Assembly: GCA_029224185.1 (NCBI GenBank)
Contig: JANZKI010000039.1
Coordinates: 558,001 to 622,000 of the forward strand
Length of the DNA: 64,000 nt
Direction of reading: 5' to 3'
Source: Karalla daura
Taxonomy: Eukaryota > Chordata > Actinopteri > Chaetodontiformes > Leiognathidae
The first letter of the stretch is position 1. The number at the start of each line of letters is the position of its first letter. The position numbers and the translations under genes are program-made. This document shows, piece after piece, positions 1 to 12,300 of this stretch. Under the pieces are notes generated by a model. That model was given only the letters and a program-made list of their open reading frames with translations, made no database searches and had not been told where the DNA came from.

Positions 1-97
1 ACTTTCGGCGAGCTTTAATATCTCATCTCCAGGATCAAATCCGGCATCGGGATTGCTGTTTCCAGTGAGCGTGGGCCACCCCGGAGGCGGCTCACAC

Positions 98-116
98 CCC
101 AAATGGTGGGTTTGGG
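98..116 (+). repeat. CCCAAA/TTTGGG hairpin with variable loop (example copy 1)
   Basis: CCCAAA at 98-103 pairs perfectly with TTTGGG at 111-116 around a 7-base loop. The loop is among the most variable parts of the monomer: TGGTGGG, TCGTGGG, TCGTTGG and TCGGGGG are all common. A fifth type also alters the last stem base (CCCAATTCGGGGG, near 4,530). The other five stem pairs are essentially constant. Confidence 0.65.
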
Positions 117-129
117 CTCGCTCGCTCGG

Positions 130-145
130 GGTCGGGATCTCGGCC
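130..145 (+). repeat. GATC-centred dyad (example copy 1)
   Basis: GGTCGGGATCTCGGCC forms a 16-base dyad: four Watson-Crick pairs and two G-T pairs flank a GATC centre. In RNA this is a 6-bp stem with a 4-base loop. Some copies have T at monomer position 139, which changes only the loop to GATT. It lies inside the spacer of the larger inverted repeat. Confidence 0.55.
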
Positions 146-169
146 AAAACGACAGGTCCGGGGTGGTCG

Positions 170-176
170 TTTTTTT
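170..176 (+). other. T7 tract directly after the right inverted arm (example copy 1)
   Basis: Seven T residues follow the right arm of the inverted repeat after one base. The tract is seven long in every copy I looked at, so this homopolymer is unusually stable across the array. The order of stem then T-run resembles an intrinsic terminator on the + strand, and a T run of four or more also stops RNA polymerase III. The 71-base loop is long for a bacterial terminator. No promoter is evident, so no terminator function is claimed. Confidence 0.5.
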
Positions 177-177
177 C

Positions 178-354
178 ACTTTCGGCGAGCTTTAATATCT
201 CATCTCCAGGATCAAATCCGGCATCGGGATTGCTGTTTCCAGTGAGCGTGGGCCACCCCGGAGGCGGCTCACACCCCAAATCGTGGGTTTGGGCGCGCTC
301 GCTCGGGGTCGGGATCTCGGCCGAAACGCCAGGTCCGGGGTGGTCGTTTTTTTC
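178..354 (+). repeat. Representative 177-bp monomer
   Basis: This copy serves as a reference. Monomer positions 14-22 hold the polymorphic AT-rich island (TTTAATATC here). Positions 32-42 are GGATCAAATCC. Positions 76-85 (CCACCCCGGA) and 157-166 (TCCGGGGTGG) are perfect inverted arms. Positions 98-103 and 111-116 (CCCAAA, TTTGGG) form a 6-bp stem around a variable 7-base loop. Positions 130-145 are a dyad centred on GATC, and 170-176 are seven T residues. Hand counts give about 60% GC and 18 CpG. The longest stretches without recurrent variation are 27-43 and 153-168, and the latter holds the right inverted arm. Confidence 0.9.
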
Positions 355-3300
355 ACTTTCGGCGAGCTTTAATATCTCAGCTCCAAGATCAAATCCGGCA
401 TCGGGATTGCTTTTTCCAGTGAGCGTGGGCCACCCCGGAGGCGGCTCACACCCCAAATCGTGGGTTTGGGCGCGCTCGCTCGGGGTCGGGATCTCGGCCG
501 AAACGACAGGTCCGGGGTGGTCGTTTTTTTCACTTTCGGCGAGCTTTAATATCTCATCTCCAGGATCAAATCCGGCATCGGGATTGCTGTCTCCAGTGAG
601 CGTGGGCCACCCCGGAGGCGGCTCACATCCCAAATGGTGGGTTTGGGCGCGCTCGCTCGGGGTCGGGATCTCGGCCAAAACGACAGGTCCGGGGTGGTCG
701 TTTTTTTCACTTTCGGTGAGCTTTAATATCTCAACTCCAGGATCAAATCCGGCATCGGGATTGCTGTTTCCAGTGAGCGTGGGCCACCCCGGAGGCGGCT
801 CACACCCCAAATGGTGGGTTTGGGCGCGCTCGCTCGGGGTCGGGATCTCGGCCGAAACGACAGGTCCGGGGTGGTCGTTTTTTTCACTTTCGGCGAGCTT
901 TAATATCTCAGCTCCAGGATCAAATCCGGCATCGGGATTGCTTTTTCCAGTGAGCGTGGGCCACCCCGGAGGCAGCTCACACCCCAAATCGTGGGTTTGG
1001 GCGCGCTCGCTCGGGGTCGGGATCTCGGCCAAAACGACAGGTCCGGGGTGGTCGTTTTTTTCACTTTCGGCGAGCTTTCATATCTCAGCTCCAGGATCAA
1101 ATCCGGCATCGGGATTGCTTTTTCCAGTGGGCGTGGGCCACCCCGGAGGCGGCTCACACCCCAAATCGGGGGTTTGGGCGCGCTCGCTCGGGGTCGGGAT
1201 CTCGGCCAAAACGACAGGTCCGGGGTGGTCGTTTTTTTCACTTTCGGCGAGCTTTAAAATCTCAGCTCCAGGATCAAATCCGGCATCGGGATTGCTTTTT
1301 CCAGTGAGCGTGGGCCACCCCGGAGGCGGCTCACACCCCAAATCGTTGGTTTGGGCTCGTTCGCTCGGGGTCGGGATCTCGGCCAAAACGACAGGTCCGG
1401 GGTGGTCGTTTTTTTCACTTTCGGCGAGCTTTCATATCTCAGCTCCAGGATCAAATCCGGCATCGGGATTGCTTTTTCCAGTGAGCGTGGGCCACCCCGG
1501 AGGCGGCTCACACCCCAAATCGTGGGTTTGGGCGCGCTCGCTCGGGGTCGGGATCTCGGCCAAAACGACAGGTCCGGGGTGGTCGTTTTTTTCACTTTCG
1601 GTGAGCTTTAATATCTCATCTCCAGGATCAAATCCGGCATCGGGATTGCTGTTTCCAGTGAGCGTGGGCCACCCCGGAGGCGGCTCACACCCCAAATGGT
1701 GGGTTTGGGCGCGCTCGCTCGGGGTCGGGATCTCGGCCGAAACGACAGGTCCGGGGTGGTCGTTTTTTTCACTTTCGGCGAGCTTTAATATCTCAGCTCC
1801 AGGATCAAATCCGGCATCGGGATTGCTTTTTCCAGTGAGCGTGGGCCACCCCGGAGGCAGCTCACACCCCAAATCGTGGGTTTGGGCGCGCTCGCTCGGG
1901 GTCGGGATCTCGGCCAAAACGACAGGTCCGGGGTGGTCGTTTTTTTCACTTTCGGCGAGCTTTCATATCTCAGCTCCAGGATCAAATCCGGCATCGGGAT
2001 TGCTTTTTCCAGCGGGCGTGGGCCACCCCGGAGGCGGCTCACACCCCAAATCGGGGGTTTGGGCGCGCTCGCTCGGGGTCGGGATCTCGGCCAAAACGAC
2101 AGGTCCGGGGTGGTCGTTTTTTTCACTTTCGGCGAGCTTTAAAATCTCAGCTCCAGGATCAAATCCGGCATCGGGATTGCTTTTTCCAGTGAGCGTGGGC
2201 CACCCCGGAGGCGGCTCACACCCCAAATCGTTGGTTTGGGCTCGTTCGCTCGGGGTCGGGATCTCGGCCAAAACGACAGGTCCGGGGTGGTCGTTTTTTT
2301 CACTTTCGGCGAGCTTTCATATCTCAGCTCCAGGATCAAATCCGGCATCGGGATTGCTTTTTCCAGTGAGCGTGGGCCACCCCGGAGGCGGCTCACACCC
2401 CAAATCGTGGGTTTGGGCGCGCTCGCTCGGGGTCGGGATCTCGGCCAAAACGACAGGTCCGGGGTGGTCGTTTTTTTCACTTTCGGCGAGCTTTCATATC
2501 TCAGCTCCAGGATCAAATCCGCCATTGGGATTGCTTTTTCCAGTGAGCGTGGGCCACCCCGGAGGCGGCTCACACCCCAAATGGTGGGTTTGGGCGCGCT
2601 CGCTCGGGGTCGGGATCTCGGCCGAAACGCCAGGTCCGGGGTGGTCGTTTTTTTCACTTTCGGAGAGCTTTAAAATCTCAGCTCCAGGATCAAATCCGGC
2701 ATCGGGATTGCTTTTTCCAGTGAGCGTGGGCCACCCCGGAGGCGGCTCACACCCCAAATCGTTGGTTTGGGCTCGTTCGCTCGGGGTCGGGATCTCGGCC
2801 AAAACGACAGGTCCGGGGTGGTCGTTTTTTTCACTTTCGGCGAGCTTTCATATCTCAGCTCCAGGATCAAATCCGGCATCGGGATTGCTTTTTCCAGTGA
2901 GCGTGGGCCACCCCGGAGGCGGCTCACACCCCAAATCGTGGGTTTGGGCGCGCTCGCTCGGGGTCGGGATCTCGGCCAAAACGACAGGTCCGGGGTGGTC
3001 GTTTTTTTCACTTTCGGCGAGCTTTAATATCTCAGCTCCAGGATCAAATCCGCCATTGGGATTGCTTTTTCCAGTGAGCGTGGGCCACCCCGGAGGCGGC
3101 TCACACCCCAAATCGTGGGTTTGGGCGCGCTCGCTCGGGGTCGGGATCTCGGCCGAAACGCCAGGTCCGGGGTGGTCGTTTTTTTCACTTTCGGAGAGCT
3201 TTAATATCTCATCTCCAGGATCAAATCCGGCATCGGGATTGCTGTCTCCAGTGAGCGTGGGCCACCCCGGAGGCGGCTCACACCCCCAATGGTGGGTTTG

Positions 3301-6300
3301 GGCTCGCTCGCTCGGGGTCGGGATCTCGGCCAAAACGACAGGTCCGGGGTGGTCGTTTTTTTCACTTTCGGCGAGCTTTAATATCTCAGCTCCAGGATCA
3401 AATCCGGCATCGGGATTGCTTTTTCCAGTGAGCGTGGGCCACCCCGGAGGCAGCTCACACCCCAAATCGTGGGTTTGGGCGCGCTCGCTCGGGGTCGGGA
3501 TCTCGGCCAAAACGACAGGTCCGGGGTGGTCGTTTTTTTCACTTTCGGCGAGCTTTCATATCTCAGCTCCAGGATCAAATCCGGCATCGGGATTGCTTTT
3601 TCCAGTGGGCGTGGGCCACCCCGGAGGCGGCTCACACCCCAAATCGGGGGTTTGGGCGCGCTCGCTCGGGGTCGGGATCTCGGCCAAAACGACAGGTCCG
3701 GGGTGGTCGTTTTTTTCACTTTCGGCGAGCTTTAAAATCTCAGCTCCAGGATCAAATCCGGCATCGGGATTGCTTTTTCCAGTGAGCGTGGGCCACCCCG
3801 GAGGCGGCTCACACCCCAAATCGTTGGTTTGGGCTCGTTCGCTCGGGGTCGGGATTTCGGCCAAAACGACAGGTCCGGGGTGGTCGTTTTTTTCACTTTC
3901 GGCGAGCTTTAATATCTCATCTCCAGGATCAAATCCGGCATCGGGATTGCTTTTTCCAGTGAGCGTGGGCCACCCCGGAGGCGGCTCACACCCCAAATGG
4001 TGGGTTTGGGCTCGCTCGCTCGGGGTCGGGATCTCGGCCAAAACGACAGGTCCGGGGTGGTCGTTTTTTTCACTTTCGGCGAGCTTTAAAATCTCAGCTC
4101 CAGGATCAAATCCGGCATCGGGATTGCTTTTTCCAGTGAGCGTGGGCCACCCCGGAGGCGGCTCACACCCCAAATGGTGGGTTTGGGCTCGCTCGCTCGG
4201 GGTCGGGATCTCGGCCAAAACGACAGGTCCGGGGTGGTCATTTTTTTCACTTTCGGCGAGCTTTAAAATCTCAGCTCCAGGATCAAATCCGGCATCGGGA
4301 TTGCTTTTTCCAGTGAGCGTGGGCCACCCCGGAGGCGGCTCACACCCCAAATGGTGGGTTTGGGCTCGCTCGCTCGGGGTCGGGATTTCGGCCAAAACGA
4401 CAGGTCCGGGGTGGTCGTTTTTTTCACTTTCGGCGAGCTTTAATATCTCAGCTCCAGGATCAAATCCGGCATCGGGATGGCTTTTTCCAGTGAGCGTGGG
4501 CCACTCCGGAGGCGGCTCACACCCCAATTCGGGGGTTTGGGCGCGCTCGCTCGGGGTCGGGATCTCGGCCGAAACGACAGGTCCGGGGTGGTCGTTTTTT
4601 TCACTTTCGGCGAGCTTTCATATCTCAGCTCCAGGATCAAATCCGGCATCGGGATTGCTTTTTCCAGTGGGCGTGGGCCACCCCGGAGGCGGCTCACACC
4701 CCAAATCGGGGGTTTGGGCGCGCTCGCTCGGGGTCGGGATCTCGGCCAAAACGACAGGTCCGGGGTGGTCGTTTTTTTCACTTTCGGCGAGCTTTAAAAT
4801 CTCAGCTCCAGGATCAAATCCGGCATCGGGATTGCTTTTTCCAGTGAGCGTGGGCCACCCCGGAGGCGGCTCACACCCCAAATCGTGGGTTTGGGCTCGT
4901 TCGCTCGGGGTCGGGATCTCGGCCAAAACGACAGGTCCGGGGTGGTCGTTTTTTTCACTTTCGGCGAGCTTTCATATCTCAGCTCCAGGATCAAATCCGG
5001 CATCGGGATTGCTTTTTCCAGTGAGCGTGGGCCACCCCGGAGGCGGCTCACACCCCAAATCGTGGGTTTGGGCGCGCTCGCTCGGGGTCGGGATCTCGGC
5101 CAAAACGACAGGTCCGGGGTGGTCGTTTTTTTCACTTTCGGTGAGCTTTAATATCTCATCTCCAGGATCAAATCCGGCATCGGGATTGCTGTTTCCAGTG
5201 AGCGTGGGCCACCCCGGAGGCGGCTCACACCCCAAATGGTGGGTTTGGGCGCGCTCGCTCGGGGTCGGGATCTCGGCCGAAACGACAGGTCCGGGGTGGT
5301 CGTTTTTTTCACTTTCGGCGAGCTTTAATATCTCAGCTCCAGGATCAAATCCGGCATCGGGATTGCTTTTTCCAGTGAGCGTGGGCCACCCCGGAGGCAG
5401 CTCACACCCCAAATCGTGGGTTTGGGCGCGCTCGCTCGGGGTCGGGATCTCGGCCAAAACGACAGGTCCGGGGTGGTCGTTTTTTTCACTTTCGGCGAGC
5501 TTTCATATCTCAGCTCCAGGATCAAATCCGGCATCGGGATTGCTTTTTCCAGTGGGCGTGGGCCACCCCGGAGGCGGCTCACACCCCAAATCGGGGGTTT
5601 GGGCGCGCTCGCTCGGGGTCGGGATCTCGGCCAAAACGACAGGTCCGGGGTGGTCGTTTTTTTCACTTTCGGCGAGCTTTAAAATCTCAGCTCCAGGATC
5701 AAATCCGGCATCGGGATTGCTTTTTCCAGTGAGCGTGGGCCACCCCGGAGGCGGCTCACACCCCAAATCGTTGGTTTGGGCTCGTTCGCTCGGGGTCGGG
5801 ATCTCGGCCAAAACGACAGGTCCGGGGTGGTCGTTTTTTTCACTTTCGGCGAGCTTTCATATCTCAGCTCCAGGATCAAATCCGGCATCGGGATTGCTTT
5901 TTCCAGTGAGCGTGGGCCACCCCGGAGGCGGCTCACACCCCAAATCGTGGGTTTGGGCGCGCTCGCTCGGGGTCGGGATCTCGGCCAAAACGACAGGTCC
6001 GGGGTGGTCGTTTTTTTCACCTTCGGCGAGCTTTAATATCTCAGCTCCAGGATCAAATCCGCCATTGGGATTGCTTTTTCCAGTGAGCGTGGGCCACCCC
6101 GGAGGCGGCTCACACCCCAAATCGTGGGTTTGGGCGCGCTCGCTCGGGGTCGGGATCTCGGCCGAAACGCCAGGTCCGGGGTGGTCGTTTTTTTCACTTT
6201 CGGAGAGCTTTAAAATCTCAGCTCCAGGATCAAATCCGGCATCGGGATTGCTTTTTCCAGTGAGCGTGGGCCACCCCGGAGGCGGCTCACACCCCAAATC

Positions 6301-9300
6301 GTTGGTTTGGGCTCGTTCGCTCGGGGTCGGGATCTCGGCCAAAACGACAGGTCCGGGGTGGTCGTTTTTTTCACTTTCGGCGAGCTTTCATATCTCAGCT
6401 CCAGGATCAAATCCGGCATCGGGATTGCTTTTTCCAGTGAGCGTGGGCCACCCCGGAGGCGGCTCACACCCCAAATCGTGGGTTTGGGCGCGCTCGCTCG
6501 GGGTCGGGATCTCGGCCAAAACGACAGGTCCGGGGTGGTCGTTTTTTTCACTTTCGGCGAGCTTTAATATCTCAGCTCCAGGATCAAATCCGCCATTGGG
6601 ATTGCTTTTTCCAGTGAGCGTGGGCCACCCCGGAGGCGGCTCACACCCCAAATCGTGGGTTTGGGCGCGCTCGCTCGGGGTCGGGATCTCGGCCGAAACG
6701 CCAGGTCCGGGGTGGTCGTTTTTTTCACTTTCGGAGAGCTTTAATATCTCATCTCCAGGATCAAATCCGGCATCGGGATTGCTGTCTCCAGTGAGCGTGG
6801 GCCACCCCGGAGGCGGCTCACACCCCAAATGGTGGGTTTGGGCTCGCTCGCTCGGGGTCGGGATCTCGGCCGAAACGACAGGTCCGGGGTGGTCGTTTTT
6901 TTCACTTTCGGCGAGCTTTCATATCTCAGCTCCAGGATCAAATCCGGCATCGGGATTGCTTTTTCCAGTGGGCGTGGGCCACCCCGGAGGCGGCTCACAC
7001 CCCAAATCGGGGGTTTGGGCGCGCTCGCTCGGGGTCGGGATCTCGGCCAAAACGACAGGTCCGGGGTGGTCGTTTTTTTCACTTTCGGCGAGCTTTCATA
7101 TCTCAGCTCCAGGATCAAATCCGGCATCGGGATTGCTTTTTCCAGTGAGCGTGGGCCACCCCGGAGGCGGCTCACACCCCAAATCGGGGGTTTGGGCGCG
7201 CTCGCTCGGGGTCGGGATCTCGGCCAAAACGACAGGTCCGGGGTGGTCGTTTTTTTCACTTTCGGTGAGCTTTAATATCTCATCTCCAGGATCAAATCCG
7301 GCATCGGGATTGCTGTTTCCAGTGAGCGTGGGCCACCCCGGAGGCGGCTCACACCCCAAATGGTGGGTTTGGGCGCGCTCGCTCGGGGTCGGGATCTCGG
7401 CCGAAACGACAGGTCCGGGGTGGTCGTTTTTTTCACTTTCGGCGAGCTTTAATATCTCAGCTCCAGGATCAAATCCGGCATCGGGATTGCTTTTTCCAGT
7501 GAGCGTGGGCCACCCCGGAGGCAGCTCACACCCCAAATCGTGGGTTTGGGCGCGCTCGCTCGGGGTCGGGATCTCGGCCAAAACGACAGGTCCGGGGTGG
7601 TCGTTTTTTTCACTTTCGGCGAGCTTTCATATCTCAGCTCCAGGATCAAATCCGGCATCGGGATTGCTTTTTCCAGTGGGCGTGGGCCACCCCGGAGGCG
7701 GCTCACACCCCAAATCGGGGGTTTGGGCGCGCTCGCTCGGGGTCGGGATCTCGGCCAAAACGACAGGTCCGGGGTGGTCGTTTTTTTCACTTTCGGCGAG
7801 CTTTAAAATCTCAGCTCCAGGATCAAATCCGGCATCGGGATTGCTTTTTCCAGTGAGCGTGGGCCACCCCGGAGGCGGCTCACACCCCAAATCGTTGGTT
7901 TGGGCTCGTTCGCTCGGGGTCGGGATCTCGGCCAAAACGACAGGTCCGGGGTGGTCGTTTTTTTCACTTTCGGCGAGCTTTCATATCTCAGCTCCAGGAT
8001 CAAATCCGGCATCGGGATTGCTTTTTCCAGTGAGCGTGGGCCACCCCGGAGGCGGCTCACACCCCAAATCGTGGGTTTGGGCGCGCTCGCTCGGGGTCGG
8101 GATCTCGGCCAAAACGACAGGTCCGGGGTGGTCGTTTTTTTCACCTTCGGCGAGCTTTAATATCTCAGCTCCAGGATCAAATCCGCCATTGGGATTGCTT
8201 TTTCCAGTGAGCGTGGGCCACCCCGGAGGCGGCTCACACCCCAAATCGTGGGTTTGGGCGCGCTCGCTCGGGGTCGGGATCTCGGCCGAAACGCCAGGTC
8301 CGGGGTGGTCGTTTTTTTCACTTTCGGAGAGCTTTAAAATCTCAGCTCCAGGATCAAATCCGGCATCGGGATTGCTTTTTCCAGTGAGCGTGGGCCACCC
8401 CGGAGGCGGCTCACACCCCAAATCGTTGGTTTGGGCTCGTTCGCTCGGGGTCGGGATCTCGGCCAAAACGACAGGTCCGGGGTGGTCGTTTTTTTCACTT
8501 TCGGCGAGCTTTCATATCTCAGCTCCAGGATCAAATCCGGCATCGGGATTGCTTTTTCCAGTGAGCGTGGGCCACCCCGGAGGCGGCTCACACCCCAAAT
8601 CGTGGGTTTGGGCGCGCTCGCTCGGGGTCGGGATCTCGGCCAAAACGACAGGTCCGGGGTGGTCGTTTTTTTCACTTTCGGCGAGCTTTCATATCTCAGC
8701 TCCAGGATCAAATCCGGCATCGGGATTGCTTTTTCCAGTGGGCGTGGGCCACCCCGGAGGCGGCTCACACCCCAAATCGGGGGTTTGGGCGCGCTCGCTC
8801 GGGGTCGGGATCTCGGCCAAAACGACAGGTCCGGGGTGGTCGTTTTTTTCACTTTCGGCGAGCTTTAAAATCTCAGCTCCAGGATCAAATCCGGCATCGG
8901 GATTGCTTTTTCCAGTGAGCGTGGGCCACCCCGGAGGCGGCTCACACCCCAAATCGTTGGTTTGGGCTCGTTCGCTCGGGGTCGGGATCTCGGCCAAAAC
9001 GACAGGTCCGGGGTGGTCGTTTTTTTCACTTTCGGCGAGCTTTCATATCTCAGCTCCAGGATCAAATCCGGCATCGGGATTGCTTTTTCCAGTGAGCGTG
9101 GGCCACCCCGGAGGCGGCTCACACCCCAAATCGTGGGTTTGGGCGCGCTCGCTCGGGGTCGGGATCTCGGCCAAAACGACAGGTCCGGGGTGGTCGTTTT
9201 TTTCACCTTCGGCGAGCTTTAATATCTCAGCTCCAGGATCAAATCCGCCATTGGGATTGCTTTTTCCAGTGAGCGTGGGCCACCCCGGAGGCGGCTCACA

Positions 9301-12300
9301 CCCCAAATCGTGGGTTTGGGCGCGCTCGCTCGGGGTCGGGATCTCGGCCGAAACGCCAGGTCCGGGGTGGTCGTTTTTTTCACTTTCGGAGAGCTTTAAA
9401 ATCTCAGCTCCAGGATCAAATCCGGCATCGGGATTGCTTTTTCCAGTGAGCGTGGGCCACCCCGGAGGCGGCTCACACCCCAAATCGTTGGTTTGGGCTC
9501 GTTCGCTCGGGGTCGGGATCTCGGCCAAAACGACAGGTCCGGGGTGGTCGTTTTTTTCACTTTCGGCGAGCTTTCATATCTCAGCTCCAGGATCAAATCC
9601 GGCATCGGGATTGCTTTTTCCAGTGAGCGTGGGCCACCCCGGAGGCGGCTCACACCCCAAATCGTGGGTTTGGGCGCGCTCGCTCGGGGTCGGGATCTCG
9701 GCCAAAACGACAGGTCCGGGGTGGTCGTTTTTTTCACTTTCGGCGAGCTTTAATATCTCAGCTCCAGGATCAAATCCGCCATTGGGATTGCTTTTTCCAG
9801 TGAGCGTGGGCCACCCCGGAGGCGGCTCACACCCCAAATCGTGGGTTTGGGCGCGCTCGCTCGGGGTCGGGATCTCGGCCGAAACGCCAGGTCCGGGGTG
9901 GTCGTTTTTTTCACTTTCGGAGAGCTTTAATATCTCATCTCCAGGATCAAATCCGGCATCGGGATTGCTGTCTCCAGTGAGCGTGGGCCACCCCGGAGGC
10001 GGCTCACACCCCAAATGGTGGGTTTGGGCTCGCTCGCTCGGGGTCGGGATCTCGGCCAAAACGACAGGTCCGGGGTGGTCGTTTTTTTCACTTTCGGCGA
10101 GCTTTAATATCTCAGCTCCAGGATCAAATCCGGCATCGGGATTGCTTTTTCCAGTGAGCGTGGGCCACCCCGGAGGCAGCTCACACCCCAAATCGTGGGT
10201 TTGGGCGCGCTCGCTCGGGGTCGGGATCTCGGCCAAAACGACAGGTCCGGGGTGGTCGTTTTTTTCACTTTCGGCGAGCTTTCATATCTCAGCTCCAGGA
10301 TCAAATCCGGCATCGGGATTGCTTTTTCCAGTGGGCGTGGGCCACCCCGGAGGCGGCTCACACCCCAAATCGGGGGTTTGGGCGCGCTCGCTCGGGGTCG
10401 GGATCTCGGCCAAAACGACAGGTCCGGGGTGGTCGTTTTTTTCACTTTCGGCGAGCTTTAAAATCTCAGCTCCAGGATCAAATCCGGCATCGGGATTGCT
10501 TTTTCCAGTGAGCGTGGGCCACCCCGGAGGCGGCTCACACCCCAAATCGTTGGTTTGGGCTCGTTCGCTCGGGGTCGGGATTTCGGCCAAAACGACAGGT
10601 CCGGGGTGGTCGTTTTTTTCACTTTCGGCGAGCTTTAATATCTCATCTCCAGGATCAAATCCGGCATCGGGATTGCTTTTTCCAGTGAGCGTGGGCCACC
10701 CCGGAGGCGGCTCACACCCCAAATCGTGGGTTTGGGCTCGCTCGCTCGGGGTCGGGATCTCGGCCAAAACGACAGGTCCGGGGTGGTCGTTTTTTTCACT
10801 TTCGGCGAGCTTTAAAATCTCAGCTCCAGGATCAAATCCGGCATCGGGATTGCTTTTTCCAGTGAGCGTGGGCCACCCCGGAGGCGGCTCACACCCCAAA
10901 TGGTGGGTTTGGGCTCGCTCGCTCGGGGTCGGGATCTCGGCCAAAACGACAGGTCCGGGGTGGTCATTTTTTTCACTTTCGGCGAGCTTTAAAATCTCAG
11001 CTCCAGGATCAAATCCGGCATCGGGATTGCTTTTTCCAGTGAGCGTGGGCCACCCCGGAGGCGGCTCACACCCCAAATGGTGGGTTTGGGCTCGCTCGCT
11101 CGGGGTCGGGATTTCGGCCAAAACGACAGGTCCGGGGTGGTCGTTTTTTTCACTTTCGGCGAGCTTTAATATCTCAGCTCCAGGATCAAATCCGGCATCG
11201 GGATGGCTTTTTCCAGTGAGCGTGGGCCACTCCGGAGGCGGCTCACACCCCAATTCGGGGGTTTGGGCGCGCTCGCTCGGGGTCGGGATCTCGGCCGAAA
11301 CGACAGGTCCGGGGTGGTCGTTTTTTTCACTTTCGGCGAGCTTTAATATCTCAGCTCCAGGATCAAATCCGCCATTGGGATTGCTTTTTCCAGTGAGCGT
11401 GGGCCACCCCGGAGGCGGCTCACACCCCAAATCGTGGGTTTGGGCGCGCTCGCTCGGGGTCGGGATCTCGGCCGAAACGCCAGGTCCGGGGTGGTCGTTT
11501 TTTTCACTTTCGGAGAGCTTTAAAATCTCAGCTCCAGGATCAAATCCGGCATCGGGATTGCTTTTTCCAGTGAGCGTGGGCCACCCCGGAGGCGGCTCAC
11601 ACCCCAAATCGTTGGTTTGGGCTCGTTCGCTCGGGGTCGGGATCTCGGCCAAAACGACAGGTCCGGGGTGGTCGTTTTTTTCACTTTCGGCGAGCTTTCA
11701 TATCTCAGCTCCAGGATCAAATCCGGCATCGGGATTGCTTTTTCCAGTGAGCGTGGGCCACCCCGGAGGCGGCTCACACCCCAAATCGTGGGTTTGGGCG
11801 CGCTCGCTCGGGGTCGGGATCTCGGCCAAAACGACAGGTCCGGGGTGGTCGTTTTTTTCACTTTCGGCGAGCTTTAATATCTCAGCTCCAGGATCAAATC
11901 CGCCATTGGGATTGCTTTTTCCAGTGAGCGTGGGCCACCCCGGAGGCGGCTCACACCCCAAATCGTGGGTTTGGGCGCGCTCGCTCGGGGTCGGGATCTC
12001 GGCCGAAACGCCAGGTCCGGGGTGGTCGTTTTTTTCACTTTCGGAGAGCTTTAATATCTCATCTCCAGGATCAAATCCGGCATCGGGATTGCTGTCTCCA
12101 GTGAGCGTGGGCCACCCCGGAGGCGGCTCACACCCCAAATGGTGGGTTTGGGCTCGCTCGCTCGGGGTCGGGATCTCGGCCAAAACGACAGGTCCGGGGT
12201 GGTCGTTTTTTTCACTTTCGGCGAGCTTTAATATCTCAGCTCCAGGATCAAATCCGGCATCGGGATTGCTTTTTCCAGTGAGCGTGGGCCACCCCGGAGG

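Larger units (their letters stand above)
74..168 (+). repeat. Inverted-repeat arms within each monomer (example copy 1)
   Basis: CCACCCCGGA at 76-85 is the exact reverse complement of TCCGGGGTGG at 157-166. Allowing one G-T pair, the arms extend to 74-85 and 157-168. The 71-base spacer holds the two smaller hairpins, so the + strand transcript of one monomer could fold as a closed stem with internal hairpins. The arms recur in nearly every copy. Exceptions include copies with T at monomer position 80 (CCACTCCGG, for example near 4,504) and single changes at 13,966, 23,092 and 25,216. Folding or protein binding is inference. Confidence 0.75.
1..1078. repeat. Left segment of array, more private variants
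   Basis: The first six monomers all carry TTTAATATC at the AT-rich island and none carries the TTTCATATC type, which is common elsewhere. Three substitutions here are not seen in other copies: A at 386 (CCAAGATC for CCAGGATC), T at 628 (CACATCCC for CACACCCC) and A at 734 (TCAACTCC). Private changes are much sparser through most of the window. The segment is otherwise ordinary array sequence and continues in phase on both sides. A higher load of private changes is what an array edge often shows, but the flank is not in view. Confidence 0.6.

Noticed and set aside
32..42. GGATCAAATCC as a tRNA T-arm or polymerase III B box (tRNA-derived SINE)
   Set aside because: It resembles GGTTCAAATCC but the flanking T-stem does not pair well, and no A box, anticodon arm or acceptor stem is found in the monomer.
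74..176. Bacterial intrinsic terminator
   Set aside because: The stem plus T7 looks right but the 71-base spacer is too long, and there is no gene or promoter to terminate.
3855..3871. CENP-B box
   Set aside because: Copies with GATTTCGGCC give a window matching 7 of 9 core bases of the human box, but CG is followed by AC where GG is required. Most copies have CTCG and match less well, so it is likely chance.
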